Source of the DNA: Adiantum capillus-veneris
Lineage: Eukaryota > Streptophyta > Polypodiopsida > Polypodiales > Pteridaceae
Assembly: GCA_014529385.2 (NCBI GenBank)
Contig: CM043964.1
Location: forward strand, 2,587,497 to 2,651,496
DNA: 64,000 bases
Direction: 5' to 3'
Shown here: one piece after another, positions 1-10,933 of the stretch
Position numbering within the stretch: position 1 is the first letter of the stretch
Layout of the letters: each line of letters starts with the position of its first letter
Notes under the pieces: model-generated
Told to the model about the DNA's origin: nothing
What the model saw: the letters and a program-made list of their open reading frames with translations, nothing else
The model's database searches: none
Position numbers and translations under genes: made by a program

Positions 1-682
1 TTTGAGAGTAGATTTGCATTGCGTTGTCATGAGGTATGACATCTATGGTTTGACTTGCTCTCACCTAGTTGGCTATAGATATTGTTTGCATGCCATGGCG
101 CCGATTTGAGCGCATGTCCTACTATGCTTAGTAGCAACTTTTGTTGTGTATGTATGTGACATACAGTTTCTACCATTGTATGCTACTGTAAAGACTTTGT
201 TGGTATTTACAATGGTCTGCCTATGTTGAGCACTTGATGATTTTTTGGTCAGTTTATAGAGGTCAAGATTATCTCCCACTTTGGCATCTTGGATGGGGGT
301 TCTTCATGGTTGAGATTTGGTTTGAGATTTTGCTCATTTTGCAGGGGGGACTCTATTTTCCCTAGATTCTTGCCATACATTGCATGTATTTGCAGTCTTA
401 TTCTATCACAATATAGTGGTTGATTTATTCCCACTTTGATAGTGATCGAGTATCAAAATGGGAGTAGTTACTCTCACTTTGACAGTTTTTTGTCAACTTG
501 GACATGGATTTAGTATTCTTGTATCCACTCTCGTAGGAGTGAGATTTATGGTATGCTCGTAATGGCTACATGTATATTTATGTAATATGCACTTCTCCAA
601 TTGACGAACATTCTAATTGTGAGTCTACTACATACAATTTACAAATAGTCAATGGTTATAGATTCTACATGCATATAGGTGT

Positions 683-1459
683 CTCGGGGAATTCACTCTA
701 TGTATAAAACAGGATGCCATCTACGAGTGGACAACTTTGATCAAACCCCTATATACAACTCATACTAAGGAATATGACCCCCCTTTCTACGCTTATACAA
801 CAATCAATGCGTAAAATTATCATACCCCTATCTTACATATAAGATTTAGGTCTCACATGATCTAACTGAGTAAAACTAGTCAAAGAGCGTTTAGCATAGT
901 GACTGGCAACGTACTAAGGAACCACTTATGTTGATAACTAGATGTACCCTCAATGTATCTTAGTTTGACTTTCAAACTATGTCCCCTCTCAGCTTGCACT
1001 CTAGCTACTCGTCCAATTCTGCCCCATATAAACTACTCAAAAAACATGGTCATAAAGTTGTGCTAGGTTTTTTGTGTACATTTGCATCTATAAAAACTCT
1101 TTATAGCTTTCATTCCTCAACAAATGAACTATAATCACAAAACAAGCAATTGATACAAACAAGTGTTAGTTTTTGCATGGAGCTTTGTAGCAATTGACTC
1201 AAAACTTCAAGGGCAGAGTCTTTTGGGAAGCCATGATTTTGAAACACAAAAACTTCCTCTCATTTTTCCTTTTTCTCACTCTCTCTCTCTCCCCCCCCCC
1301 CCAAAACCAATAAATATGATACCCCCTCCCTTATTGTTTAGCTTGGGAGATAAATTAATGGGGGTCGCCCTTTACTTATATGCTTAAGTAACTTGTAAAA
1401 AAACCCCCTTCCTTTGCAATTACGTGGTGCAATAAGTTTTCCATGGTGAATCCCCCCGG
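683..1459. mobile_element. hAT-like non-autonomous element (777 bp)
   Basis: An 8-bp direct repeat, ATAGGTGT, flanks this segment (675-682 and 1460-1467). The matching place in copy B (12741-12748) has a single uninterrupted ATAGGTGT, so copy B is the empty site. The ends form an imperfect terminal inverted repeat: the first 14 bases match the reverse complement of the last 14 at 11 positions, ending in the shared ATTCAC core. An 8-bp duplication with short inverted ends is typical of hAT-superfamily elements. No transposase is visible inside, only a CT/C-rich low-complexity tract at 1276-1302. The superfamily assignment is inference; the insertion itself is well supported. Confidence 0.65.
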
Positions 1460-1584
1460 ATAGGTGTAGATTTACATAGCTATCGATTATGCACACACAA
1501 TTGTGGGATGCGTTTTGAGCATCGTGTTTGCTCAAAATGCACTTGGCGCTTGTTTATGTGCAAACTCTGCTTGGTTTAGAGCAG

Positions 1585-1631
1585 ATGTTTGACATTGATT
1601 CTATACAACCTATGGTAGAGCTCAATGGAGC
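1585..1631 (+). pseudogene. gag start of copy A, split by element D
   Basis: Sixteen codons from ATG 1585 resemble the start of element D's own gag (a Phe-Asp near the start, then an Asn/Asp-Gly-Ala motif before the break). The reading frame continues at 10939 but meets stops within a few codons. It is a remnant of a capsid-type gag from an older relative of element D on the opposite strand. Confidence 0.5.
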
Positions 1632-1820
1632 TGAAGGGGATCGGGGAGCACCACAGACGGAGAGAGAGAGAGAGAGAAGGAGACACACACACGATGTGGG
1701 TGGGGAGACTCCAAAGAGTGAGCAGCCCCCTATACACTTATGCTATGTATAAGATATACAAGTCAGTGGGCGCCCAGACTCTGGGCGACCGGGCAAGGCA
1801 CATACGCCTATACCCCAACA
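1632..1820 (-). repeat. 3' LTR of element D
   Basis: 189 bp. On the minus strand it begins TGTTGGGG and ends CCCCTTCA. It matches 10739-10933 apart from length change in the GA/CA microsatellite (around 1662-1700) and a few substitutions. Confidence 0.85.
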
Positions 1821-1835
1821 ACCTCCCACTTAAAG
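1821..1835 (-). other. Polypurine tract of element D
   Basis: On the minus strand AAGTGGGAGGT directly precedes the 3' LTR; this is the usual plus-strand DNA primer. The same tract is used by Copia-A and Copia-B. Confidence 0.75.
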
Positions 1836-1899
1836 GCGACTGTGCCTTTAAGCAAGGGAACCTAGTCTAAAGACTACAAAAGGTGAGAGAAAACCTCTC

Positions 1900-2373
1900 T
1901 CAACCGATACCCACTGGTTGGCTGTGATCGTGTACATCCGGCTGGCCTGCTCTCGTGTAAGTCCATACACCACCAGACGTACCGCACACGTACTGCAAGT
2001 ATGTACGCAATACCTGCATATCTCCCTCGTGCACTATGCCATCATCAGTCAACAAACGACTGACAACCCCAACTGCAAATGCTCCCACTGCAGCTGCGAT
2101 ATCTGGTCTCAAGATCAACATCTCATACATTAGACCACCGAATGCCGATGCAATGCTAGCAGGCCTTGCTAGCTCTATGGAGCATGCATCAACATATATA
2201 TCCCTGGCAATAGGCATCTCTGACTGACAAGGCGTGTCAGCCACATGTATCTCCTGACTGTCCGCAAAAGACGCATCAACCTGTCGTGCAACCTCAGAGC
2301 AAACCAACTGCTCTAGGTGTCTGTTGGAAGACATATCCTGCACAACTATATCCCCATGCTCACTGTCGAGCAT
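1900..2373 (-). pseudogene. Remnant of copia RT C-terminal region (element D)
   Basis: The minus-strand frame contains a degenerate version of the conserved copia motif that follows the RT core: Gly-Gly-Leu-Met-Tyr, then Arg-Pro-Asp-Ile, then Gly-Val-Val-Ser-Arg. In Copia-A/B the same place reads SLMYAMIATRPDIAFAVG. Nothing upstream matches the RT active site or integrase, so most of pol was lost before or after this copy formed. No function is expected. Confidence 0.6.
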
Positions 2374-2793
2374 AGAAAGGAATTATTTCATAATCGCGGA
2401 CATCTCAGTCTCCTCTGCAATCATCCACTACAAACATGACCACTCAATCTGCTGTGACTCACTAGAGCTCTCATGCTCTAACTCCATATGCATAGACTCT
2501 TGCACAACGTCCTCCAGTCGTGACTCACTAGAGCAAGACCGCTCTACCTGTCTATCCTGCATAGATTCTTGCACAACGTCCTCCAGTCGTGACTCACTAG
2601 AGCAAGACCGCTCTACCTGTCTATCCTGCATAGAAGTATCTCGCACAACTGACTCTCTGCTTTGCTCAGTCACTAGCAAAGCATGCATGTCTGACTTTGT
2701 CACCTCTCTGTGTGACTGCTCAAGTTGTGCCCTAACTGTGTGCACAACGAGCTCACTACTCTGCACTCCATGCAAAGCACCCTGCAACCCATG
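2374..2793 (-). pseudogene. Ser/Glu-rich linker region of element D
   Basis: Open minus-strand frame rich in Ser, Glu, Gln and Val that carries two identical 23-codon repeats and a weaker third (Glu-Ser-Ser-Ser-Glu-Ser-Gln). It resembles the variable, acidic linker between integrase and RT in copia polyproteins. A similar motif (Glu-Ser-Ser-Ser-Glu-Thr-Gln) occurs in copy A near 11805-11830. Copia-A is inserted at its upstream edge. Confidence 0.45.
2491..2628 (-). repeat. Two tandem 69-bp repeats
   Basis: Units at 2491-2559 and 2560-2628 differ only at about one base. The unit length (23 codons) keeps the frame, so it duplicates a 23-residue peptide in the linker of element D. Confidence 0.85.
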
Positions 2794-2985
2794 TGAAGGA
2801 GTACGAGCGGAAGTCCGACACGAGAGAGAGTGCGAGAAGAAGAGCACGACGATATGGTGAACTCGCTCTACTGTAATGTGTAGAGCATAGTGAGTTCTTA
2901 TTAGGTTTTTACAAAAGAATATGTGTACATACCTGGCGGCCCACCCACTTACCTGGGCGACCACATTGGGCTTTATATCCCAACA
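2794..2985 (-). repeat. 3' LTR of Copia-A
   Basis: 192 bp, TG..CA on the minus strand; matches 8154-8345 with four substitutions. Confidence 0.92.
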
Positions 2986-3000
2986 ACCTCCCACTTAAAG
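2986..3000 (-). other. Polypurine tract of Copia-A
   Basis: Minus-strand CTTTAAGTGGGAGGT abuts the 3' LTR, identical to the tract of Copia-B at 36492-36506. Confidence 0.8.
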
Positions 3001-3074
3001 TCCAATGTGGTACTTTAAGTGTGAGAGAAGCTACTATACAAGCTAATATACAAGAGATGTAGAGAAGTGATGTA

Positions 3075-6000
3075 CTACCCTACACCTAACTGCTTGCGAA
3101 AATGAGAAAAGCTCTCTGAGGGAAGTCCTTTGTAAGTAGATCAACATGATTTTCTGTGGTGTGAACTTTGACAAGCTGAAGTTGCTTATCCTCGAGCATT
3201 TCCCTGATGAAATGATACTTCACATCCACATGCTTTGTCTTTGAGTGATAAACTGGATTGTGAGCCAATTGTATAGCACTTTGACTATCACAATATAACA
3301 CAGGCATCTCTTCTTTGATTCCAAAATCTGTTACTAGTCGATTAAACCAAATTGATTCTTTGCATGCCTCTGATGCTGCAACATATTCAGCCTCTGTAGT
3401 AGACTAAGTAACACAATCTAGTAATCTAGAACGCCATGATACTGCTCCACCAGCCAATGTAAAGACATACCCTGACGTAGACCTTCGGTTGTCTAAGTCA
3501 CCTGCATAATCTGAGTCTGTAAAACCCTTTACACTTAGCTCCTGACTCCCATAGCATATACGCATACTCTTTGTAGCTTTCAGGTATCTCAATATTCCTT
3601 TCACTGCCTCCCGATGTTTCTTGCCTGGGTTTGACATGTATCGACTTACTACTCCCACTGCAAATGCAATGTCTGGGCGAGTAGCAATCATTGCATACAT
3701 CAAACTACCCACTGCAGACGCATATGGAATCTTATCCATTTCAGCCTGTTCTTCCTCAGACACAGGACAATCTTGTTTGCTAAGTTTCACATATGGTGGC
3801 AATGGAACACTCAGTGCCTTTCCCTTCTCCATATTGAAACGTTGCAAAACCTTTGTCAATATACTCTGTTTGAGATAACCAAATCAACTTCTTTGATCTG
3901 TCTCTCTCAATGCACATACCAAGTATATGACTTGCCTCACCCATGTCTTTCATGTCAAACGATTTTGCCATCTTTGACTTCAAAGCTGAAATTTCTTCCA
4001 AGTGCTTGCCAGCAATCAACATGTCATCCACATACAAAATAAGGATCAGCCAACTACCATCCTTAGCCTTCTTTGTATATAGACAGTGATCGAACTCACT
4101 ACGTTTGTAGCCTTGAGAAAGCATAAACTTGTGGAATTTATGGTACCATGCCCTCGGTGATTGTTTTAAGCCATAAAGACTCTTTAACAACTGGCATACC
4201 CAATCTTCCTTGCCTTTCTCAACAAACCCTTCTGGCTGCTGCATGGAAATTTCCACATCTAAATCACCATGCAAGAACGCTGTCTTGACATCCATTTGGT
4301 GCAACACCAAATCTAATATGGCAACCAATGCAAGAAAGCATGTCAATGTAGTCATCTTGACCACCGGAGAGAAGACTTCATCAAAGTCAATGCCTTGTTC
4401 TTGCTTAAAGCTCTTGGCAACAAGCCTTGCTTTGTACTTTGGCTGACTATCATGAGCGGTGATCTTATACCTGTAAACCCATTTACAAGGTAGAGCCTTT
4501 TTGCCCTGTGGTAATTTAACTAGCTTCCATGTCTTGTTTTTATGCAGAGCTGTCATCTCTGACTGCATGGCCAATTGCCAATTCCCAGAGTCCTTCATTT
4601 TCACTGCTTCCTTGTAACATGAAGGCTCATTGCAATCAGTCAACATGACATAGTTCATACATGGAACAAACCTATTAGGAGGTCGCGTGACACGTCCAGA
4701 TCTACGCACAATAGGTGGCTCAGGCTCAGCTACAACCTGTGGTTCCACTCTATCCTGTCCTTGCTCCTCTTGAGCCCTGACATTTTGTCTTGCACGTGCA
4801 GGTCCATCTTCTTGGACGACAACTCTTCTAATCTCCTCAACCCTCTCTGGTTTAGAATGATATTTGGATTCATTAAAGTGAACATCATTGCTGCGGACAA
4901 CCTTTCTGGATTCGGGATCCCAAAGTCTGTACCCCATCTCACCAGAATTACCATAGCCTAGAAAGATGCACTTTCTACTCTTTGGCTCAAGTTTGTTCCT
5001 AAATTCCTTTGGAACTTGAGTATATGCCTCACAGCCAAAGACTCTGATATGCTTGTATGAGGGCATTTTGCCTGACCATACCATCTCTGGCACTGAATCC
5101 TTCTGCAAAACCTTGCTAGGAGATCTATTTACAAGATGAGCAGCTGTTGATACAGCTTCAGCCCAAAACCCATTTGGCAGCTGTGCATTAGACAACATAC
5201 TTCTGACCTTCTCTTGTATGGTCCTATTCATCCTCTCAGCAACACCATTTTGAGGAGGATTGTAAGGAGCAGTAAGTTCACGTTTTATACCTTTTGACTC
5301 ACAAAAGTCTTGAAAGGCCTTTGAAACATACTCTCCACCATTGTCAGTGCGTAAGCATTTAAGCTTCTTGCCACTCTGATTCTCCACAAGTGTCACAAAC
5401 GTTTTGAAAACACTAAACGCTTCATCCTTGTGCTTTAGAAAGTAAACCCACACTTTCCTCGAGTAATCATCTATAAATGTCATAAAGTAAGAAGTTCCCC
5501 CTAGAGATAGGTTCGGCATAGGTCCACACAAATCACTATGAACAAGTGCCAACTGTGTATCTCTTCTACTGCTTCTATGCTTATGTGGCTGATGTGTTTG
5601 CTTACCATACAGACAATGTTCACAGAATTCAAAATCATTAAATGAAAAGCCAGGCAAATAACTAGAACGAGACAAGATTTCCATTCCCTTCTTGGACATA
5701 TGTCCTAACTGGCTATGCCACAAAGAAACGTTCGGCTGCTCGGTTACATTGATTACATTTTTAGAGACATTTGATACATAAATCATGTAAAGTCCTCCAG
5801 ACTTTACTCCATGTGCTACTGTCATAGAACCCTTGGATATCTTCCACATGTTCTGTCCAAAAGTGGTGACGTAGCCAGCATCATCAAGTAAACCTGTACT
5901 GATCAAGCTCTTTGTAATTGCGGGAACATGTCTCACATTCTTTAGCGTGAAAGAAGAGCCATTCTGAACTTCAATTGAACATCTCCAACACCTAAGATCT

Positions 6001-7055
6001 CACATGTCTGCCCATTGCCTAGCCGAACATGATCTTTAGTGGTCACATAAGAGGTAAACCACTCCTTGTTTGGAGACACATGAAGTGATGCCCCTGAGTC
6101 TATAATCCAGTCACTCAGTGCATTTCCATCAGATGCTGTAAGAAGAGCTGAGTCCATTGTATTCTTCAAGAAGTAGATGTCTCGTGACACTAGACTGTCA
6201 TCCTCTGCAACAGTGTTTGTCACATTTATTTCTTGAATCTTCACTAAGGACTTGTTCTTCTCACCATGGTCTTCAACTTTCTCTTTGCCTTTTTCTGCTT
6301 TTCCATTCTCTGCAGTCTCTTTTCATGTGACCCTTCTTGCCACAATGGTAGCATTCTATGTCACTCTTGCCTTTAGCACTGCGGGACTTGCTACGAGACT
6401 GATTCCTCTTTCCACCTTTGTACTTTTCTTTGGTCCTTCCCCTGACAACTAAGGCTGTTTCTTTGCCTTTGTCCATTGTCTTTCTATTGGTTTCTTCAGT
6501 AAGCAGACTTCCTTCTACACCTGCTATGTTCAAACCATCTGGAGGTGCAGAATTACTCAAAGCTGTGCGAAAAGTGTCCCAACTTTCCGGCAATGTGATC
6601 AACAGGAACATAGCTCTAACAGGTTCATCAAACTTGACACCTTGAGCTGACAACTGACTATAGATTGTGTTGAATTCATTCAGATGATTGGACATAGGTG
6701 TCCCTTCTTTCATCTTCAAGTCAACAAGATTCTTAAGCCAGTATACCTGTGAAGCTGCACTCTGCTTCTCATAAAGATCACTCAGCTTTAACCGTGCTTG
6801 ATAAGCCGACATCTCGTTTGCTACATTGAAGTAAACGCTTTCTGCCAAAGTCAGCATAATGGTAGAAAGTGCCAATTCATCCATTTCGCTCCATTCATCT
6901 TCGTCCATATCTTCTGGTTTTATCCCCTTGAGCTTTATAGGTTTTATCTGCTTCTTTTGTACCAACACGTGCCAAATCTGCTTCTTTCACAATGGGAAAT
7001 TGGTTCCATCCAGCTTCTTGATATTGTAAAGAGCAGTGTCCTGTGATCCAGCCAT
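3075..7055 (-). pseudogene. Copia-A gag-pol polyprotein, broken
   Basis: Start ATG at 7055 and stop at 3075 are set by comparison with Copia-B. In order: gag; zinc knuckle CYHCGKKGHMKRDC near 6330-6375; protease motif Asp-Ser-Gly-Ala near 6090; GAG-pre-integrase and integrase (His-Ser-Asp, Asp-Asn-Gly-Gly-Glu-Tyr, then Glu in the Ala-Glu-Arg motif); RT with Tyr-Val-Asp-Asp near 4030; copia RNase H. Lesions: TGA in place of Trp at codon 23 (6987-6989), an extra A near 6310 that shifts the frame after the knuckle, a one-base loss near 5965 just after protease, a shift near 3860 in the RT tail, and TAG for Gln at 3404-3406. It cannot make the polyprotein. Confidence 0.9.
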
Positions 7056-8139
7056 AGCTACGCTTCACAATAGATTACTTTCCTGGGAAAAATTTGGCAG
7101 AGTTTCCCTTGTAAAATGACCTCTGAATCAATATCAACCTGTCAAATGAACCAAGAAAGCTTCAGATTCTGCAGAAATTTTGGCAGAGTCTCCTTTGTAA
7201 AATGGCTCTGGTGTACTAAAAATAGACCAAAAAACAGCTCAAAAAACCACTGTCTCTCTAACACTGTAAGCTGTGGGTAAACCTGTCCTGCACCTGTACT
7301 GTCTCTGACTGTCCTGTCACTGTCCTATAAGCATAGACTGCAACAATGCCTCAACGGCAGTAAAGCAAAGATGCAATCCCAACTGTCTAACTCACAATCA
7401 ATACATCCTAGCTGCCTATCTAAGGGTGCTCGAGGGATCGCTCCAAGACCTGTATCAGTGAAAGGATCTCAACATTTGAGAATCCCCCAGCTCAATAAAA
7501 CCTCACTCGACCCTCAACAAAGGCTGCAGTAAATCTGACAGTACATAGACTTCCCACAAAGTCATACATCCACAAATTTCCCACTGTATGTTGTAACCGC
7601 TGCGGCGGTTGTTTGCTGCGTGACTCACAACCAGCAAACCCTTAACAGACATACATCATCTCTGACAATACATCCCATGTGGAAGTACCTGCAATGTCAG
7701 GATGAAATCTGGAATATCAAGCAACAAACACAAGCTACCTGATGAACTAGTGGATGTCGCCTACAGTCTTTGTGTAGATGCGCCCGTGTCGTATGTGACA
7801 CGCCTCCAAGAACTGTGAGTCATCCTTCGATGTGTACACAGCCACAAATCAACACTCTGGGAGTGTCGATATCCTTAGCACCTGCAGTCGTAGGCCGAAA
7901 ACCCCAAATTTGCAGAGTCGGATCTGCACCCGCTGAGACAACGTAGTCGAAAATGGCCTGCGCAGAACTTTGTCGAAGCCGAACGGTGACCGAGATGACC
8001 TTAGAATGAAATTTTGAGCACACCAAGCCCTACGGGCTGTCCCACAAGATTTGGGGCCGTGTCTTTGCCTGTCGAATTTCACTCCAATATGAGCTGGTGA
8101 CTCTAGCCTCCTGCAGTGCTACCCCGAGCCTCCATATGA
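7056..8139 (-). other. Untranslated leader of Copia-A
   Basis: About 1.1 kb between primer site and gag, with no supported ORF. It contains a short hairpin (8026-8038) 113 nt from the primer site and two copies of a 'CTCTG.C.AAATTT' type motif (near 7089-7118 and 7174-7204) that also appear in the leaders of Copia-B and element D. Confidence 0.6.
8026..8038 (-). promoter_or_regulatory. Leader hairpin of Copia-A
   Basis: AGCCC and GGGCT arms (8026-8030, 8034-8038) around a 3-nt loop. It sits at the same distance from the primer site as the hairpins in Copia-B and Copia-C. A role in RNA dimerisation or packaging is inference. Confidence 0.4.
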
Positions 8140-8151
8140 GCTCTGATACCA
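8140..8151 (-). other. Primer binding site (initiator tRNA-Met) of Copia-A
   Basis: Minus-strand TGGTATCAGAGC two bases from the 5' LTR; complementary to the 3' end of plant initiator tRNA-Met. Confidence 0.9.
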
Positions 8152-8153
8152 GT

Positions 8154-8345
8154 TGAAGGAGTACGAGCGGAAGTGCGACGCGAGAGAGAGTGCGAGAAGA
8201 AGAGCACGACGATATGGTGAACTCGCTCTATTGTAATGTGTAGAGCATAGTGAGTTCTTATTAGGTTTTTACAAAAGAATATGTGTACATACCTGGCGGC
8301 CCGCCCACTTACCTGGGCGACCACATTGGGCTTTATATCCCAACA
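8154..8345 (-). repeat. 5' LTR of Copia-A
   Basis: 192 bp, TG..CA on the minus strand, flanked on the right by the TSD CCATG (8346-8350). Confidence 0.92.
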
Positions 8346-8350
8346 CCATG

Positions 8351-9379
8351 AGAAAAAGAGACTGTCCGGGTCTCTCGCTCTCTGCATGGCTCTAACAAGA
8401 TTGAGACTCGACCATCTCGCACCAGTACTACGTGCAATGGTTACCATGTGCCAACTCTAGCACCTCTCGCAATCACCAACGAACCCAAATGCAACGCAAA
8501 AGATCGCTCAAGCAGCGATACCTGGCATCCACTATCCCGTAACTGTCTGACTAAGATCAAATCCCGCCTCAGATATGGCACATAACGCACATGACGCAGG
8601 GTAAATCTCATACCAGTGGGCAAGGACAAACATACGTCTCTTGCACCCTCAATGTCATACACAACACCATCAGCCATGTGCACACAACCAAGTCTCCCAC
8701 TAGAAAACGTGCTAAACAACTCACGATGCGACGTGACATGGAAAGTAGCATCTGAATCTAGTAACCGATGTGAAGACAATGTGCAATCCGATATGCAATC
8801 CGTAGACATAAGATCGTCTGAAGACAAGCTAGATGTAAATGTGACATTGCTGTCACAAGCATACTCAATAACCACCGTACTGATCTCACTAGCATCTGTC
8901 GTGCCCAAATCTGCATCATGCATCTGTCGCCTCCGTTGTCTCAAACGCCTGAAACATCGACGCCTAATGTGCCCTCTATGTCCGCAATGCCAACATGTCA
9001 AGTCTCTACGCCGTCGAGACTTGCGTGTGGGACCAATCTCTCCCATGGACATAGAAGTGGGACTAGACTCCCCTGTAGACATGGATGTTGCGTACATAGC
9101 ATGTAAACTCTGCCATAAAGCATGAGTTGTAGTCTCCCTCGAGACCTGCCAGTCAACAGACTCAACCAGATGCAAACGAATCGTAGACATTGCTAACTCA
9201 TCAAGATCCTGCCAATCATCATCACACATAGACTTGGGCTTCGCCGATAAACCATACAAGGGTTTATCCTGACCCAAATCCGCCAATGCAACAAGCATAT
9301 GCTCCTTCCAAGCGACAAAATCTGCACCATCAAACTGTGTCAGACCGTAACGCTGGAAGTCAAATGAAAAATCAGCCAT
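8351..9379 (-). pseudogene. Element D gag with degenerate protease
   Basis: The frame from ATG 9379 gives about 312 residues. After an N-terminal capsid-like part (an Asp-Gly-Ala motif, then a conserved Trp region with 'LADLGQDKPLYGL') comes a zinc knuckle CWHCGHRGHIRRRC (CX2CX4HX4C), then a retropepsin-like stretch LDSDATFHVTSHRELF. Copia proteases carry Asp-Ser-Gly there; this copy has Asp-Ser-Asp, so the catalytic Gly is lost. A stop at 8441-8443 and a frame change precede the Copia-A insertion at 8346. Gag would coat element RNA; protease activity is unlikely. ATG 9379 was chosen over one 12 codons upstream because the family similarity with copies A and B starts just after it. Confidence 0.7.
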
Positions 9380-10724
9380 AATGCTCGCAAAAGAGCAACC
9401 AACAATGAGTAGCAAATGTCAGCCAAATCAGCCCTAAACTGGCTCGAATCGCATCAACAAAAGTCTACAAATATGGCTGTAAATCAGCCCCAAAATTCAG
9501 CTCTTAAACAGGTGCATAAACAAGTCACAAATGTGTCCCAAATCAGCCTACAACTGAGCCATACATGGACACCTGCAAAGAGGAAACAATGGCTAAAAAT
9601 TCAGCGCCCAAATAAGCCCTCAAACCTGCCTGTAAACTTGTAAACCTGTAGTTGAAACCTGCTGAAAAACCTCAAGCCATTAGTGCTCGAATCCGGCTAC
9701 CTAGCTCGTAGCCACACAAGCATACATCACAACATTCACTCTTGTGAGTGTGGCAAGATAACTGTACGCCTGTCAAACCGTGAGCTAATCACCAAGCCCA
9801 CACTGTGTGGTATCGATGCATATACATGCACAAATCTCCCACCTGCAGAGAACACCGCACGCAAATGCTGAGTGCAACCCGCAATCTCTACCTAGATCGC
9901 ATAAATGATATGCATAAAACTCCTGGGAAAATTTCGCCAGAGTTTCGTCAGTAAAACGGCCACAAAACTAGTAACCAAACTGACTGCACGCTCAAAACCA
10001 TGAGCAACCAAAGCGCATCAAACCGCACTCCAAATGCATGCACCAATCTCCACACTTTGCATACATCATTGCAAACACCTGCAAATCTAGTACACAAATA
10101 TCTGCTCTACCTGTGACTGCCAAAAAACATGCTCGAGGCATACATTGCCGAGCTCAAAATGCAATCACATTAGTCTCCCTGAGCATCAAACCACATAAGG
10201 CATACATTGTATCCTCCCACTTGTGAGGAAACTTGCAGCAAATATCACTCTCACATCTGAGAGCAAACCATGTGTGGAACCCTCAACACACAATAAACAA
10301 CTGCTACTGCAAAAAATTCAGCATTCAGAATTTTAAAATTCTGATATGTCGAGCGCGCCCGGAGCATGCCAAAACCCCAAGGTAGACTCCTGGATCACAT
10401 GTATCCGAGTCCGGGTGTGAAAGCTATGCCATAAACCTCCGTTTCGACCCAAAAACGCAGCATAAACTGCCAAAAGAGGGCTGAAAAATGCAGCTCCTCA
10501 ACCGTAGCTCGAATGAGGTTTCTGATGGCTCGAATGGATTTGAAAGGGGGGTAAAACGCAGGACATCTGCTGGAAACGCTCTCGAAAAGCTGAATTTGCC
10601 GATGCCGAAGTCGAAACCCTGTTTGCACTCTTGAAAGTGCGCGCGCGCGAACGCGATTTCGGGAATGAAACTGGCTCTCCGCTGTCGTCGTGACTGTGCA
10701 CACACGTGCTCCCTCCGCACCTAC
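9380..10724 (-). other. Untranslated leader of element D
   Basis: About 1.35 kb without a supported ORF; short frames on both strands have no recognisable product. On the minus strand near 9920-9960 it holds the same 'GAAACTCTGGCGAAATTTTCCC' type motif seen before gag in Copia-A/B. A GCACT/AGTGC inverted repeat lies at 10625-10640, about 85-100 nt from the primer site. Confidence 0.6.
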
Positions 10725-10736
10725 GCTCTGATACCA
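10725..10736 (-). other. Primer binding site (initiator tRNA-Met) of element D
   Basis: Minus-strand TGGTATCAGAGC, two bases from the LTR. Confidence 0.9.
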
Positions 10737-10738
10737 AT

Positions 10739-10933
10739 TGAAGGGGATCGGGGAGCACCACAGACGGAGAGTGAGAGAGAGAGAAGGAGACACACACACA
10801 CACACGATGTGGGTGGGGAGACTCCAAAGAGTGAGCAGCCCCCTATACACTTATGCTATGTATAAGGTATACAAGTCAGTGGGCGCCCAAACTCTGGGCG
10901 GTCGGGCAAGGCACAAATGCCTATACCCCAACA
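10739..10933 (-). repeat. 5' LTR of element D
   Basis: 195 bp; six bases longer than the 3' LTR, mostly through extra CA repeats near 10792-10806. Followed by the TSD GGAGC (10934-10938). Confidence 0.85.

Larger units (their letters stand above)
1..1631 (+). repeat. Copy A (left part) of a decayed copia-like element
   Basis: This stretch aligns by eye with 12073-13015 (copy B): both start at the same 'gagagtagatttgcatt' motif and both run into the start of a gag-like frame (ATG at 1585 here, 12962 in copy B). It is the leader region of the decayed element. It lacks about 100 bp that copy B has near 12810-12920, and it carries an extra 777-bp insertion at 683-1459. Many stops are present; apart from the first codons of gag I see no coding sequence. 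The left end lies outside the window. The copy is cut at 1631 by element D and resumes at 10934. Confidence 0.7.
2794..8345 (-). mobile_element. Copia-A: decayed full-length Ty1/copia element
   Basis: 5,552 bp with 192-bp LTRs at 2794-2985 and 8154-8345, and a 5-bp duplication CCATG at 2789-2793 and 8346-8350. The minus-strand order is LTR, tRNA-Met primer site, leader, gag, protease, integrase, RT, RNase H, polypurine tract, LTR, which is the copia order (integrase before RT). It interrupts element D. The LTRs differ at four positions. It belongs to the same family as Copia-B at 22253-36698. Confidence 0.92.
1632..10933 (-). mobile_element. Element D: non-autonomous Ty1/copia LTR retrotransposon
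   Basis: Bounded by two similar LTRs (1632-1820 and 10739-10933), each starting TG and ending CA when read on the minus strand. A 5-bp duplication GGAGC lies at 1627-1631 and 10934-10938. Copy B at about 13000-13016 shows the same site without insertion. After removing the nested Copia-A, the element is about 3.7 kb. Content in minus-strand order: LTR, tRNA-Met primer site, 1.35-kb leader, gag with zinc knuckle, a degenerate protease region, a repeat-rich linker, a fragment of the C-terminal part of reverse transcriptase, polypurine tract, LTR. Integrase and the RT core are missing, so it would need enzymes in trans. Confidence 0.85.

Noticed and set aside
2491-2628. CRISPR-like array
   Set aside because: The repeats are directly adjacent coding duplications with no spacers, in a plant retroelement.
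2324-2860. 178-codon plus-strand frame with a repeated Cys/Ser-rich peptide
   Set aside because: It is the antisense of the tandem 69-bp repeats in the element D linker and runs into the Copia-A LTR.
10395-10850. Overlapping frames of about 100-150 codons at the D LTR/leader border
   Set aside because: They cross LTR, primer site and leader, are low in family signal, and start inside the LTR microsatellite region.
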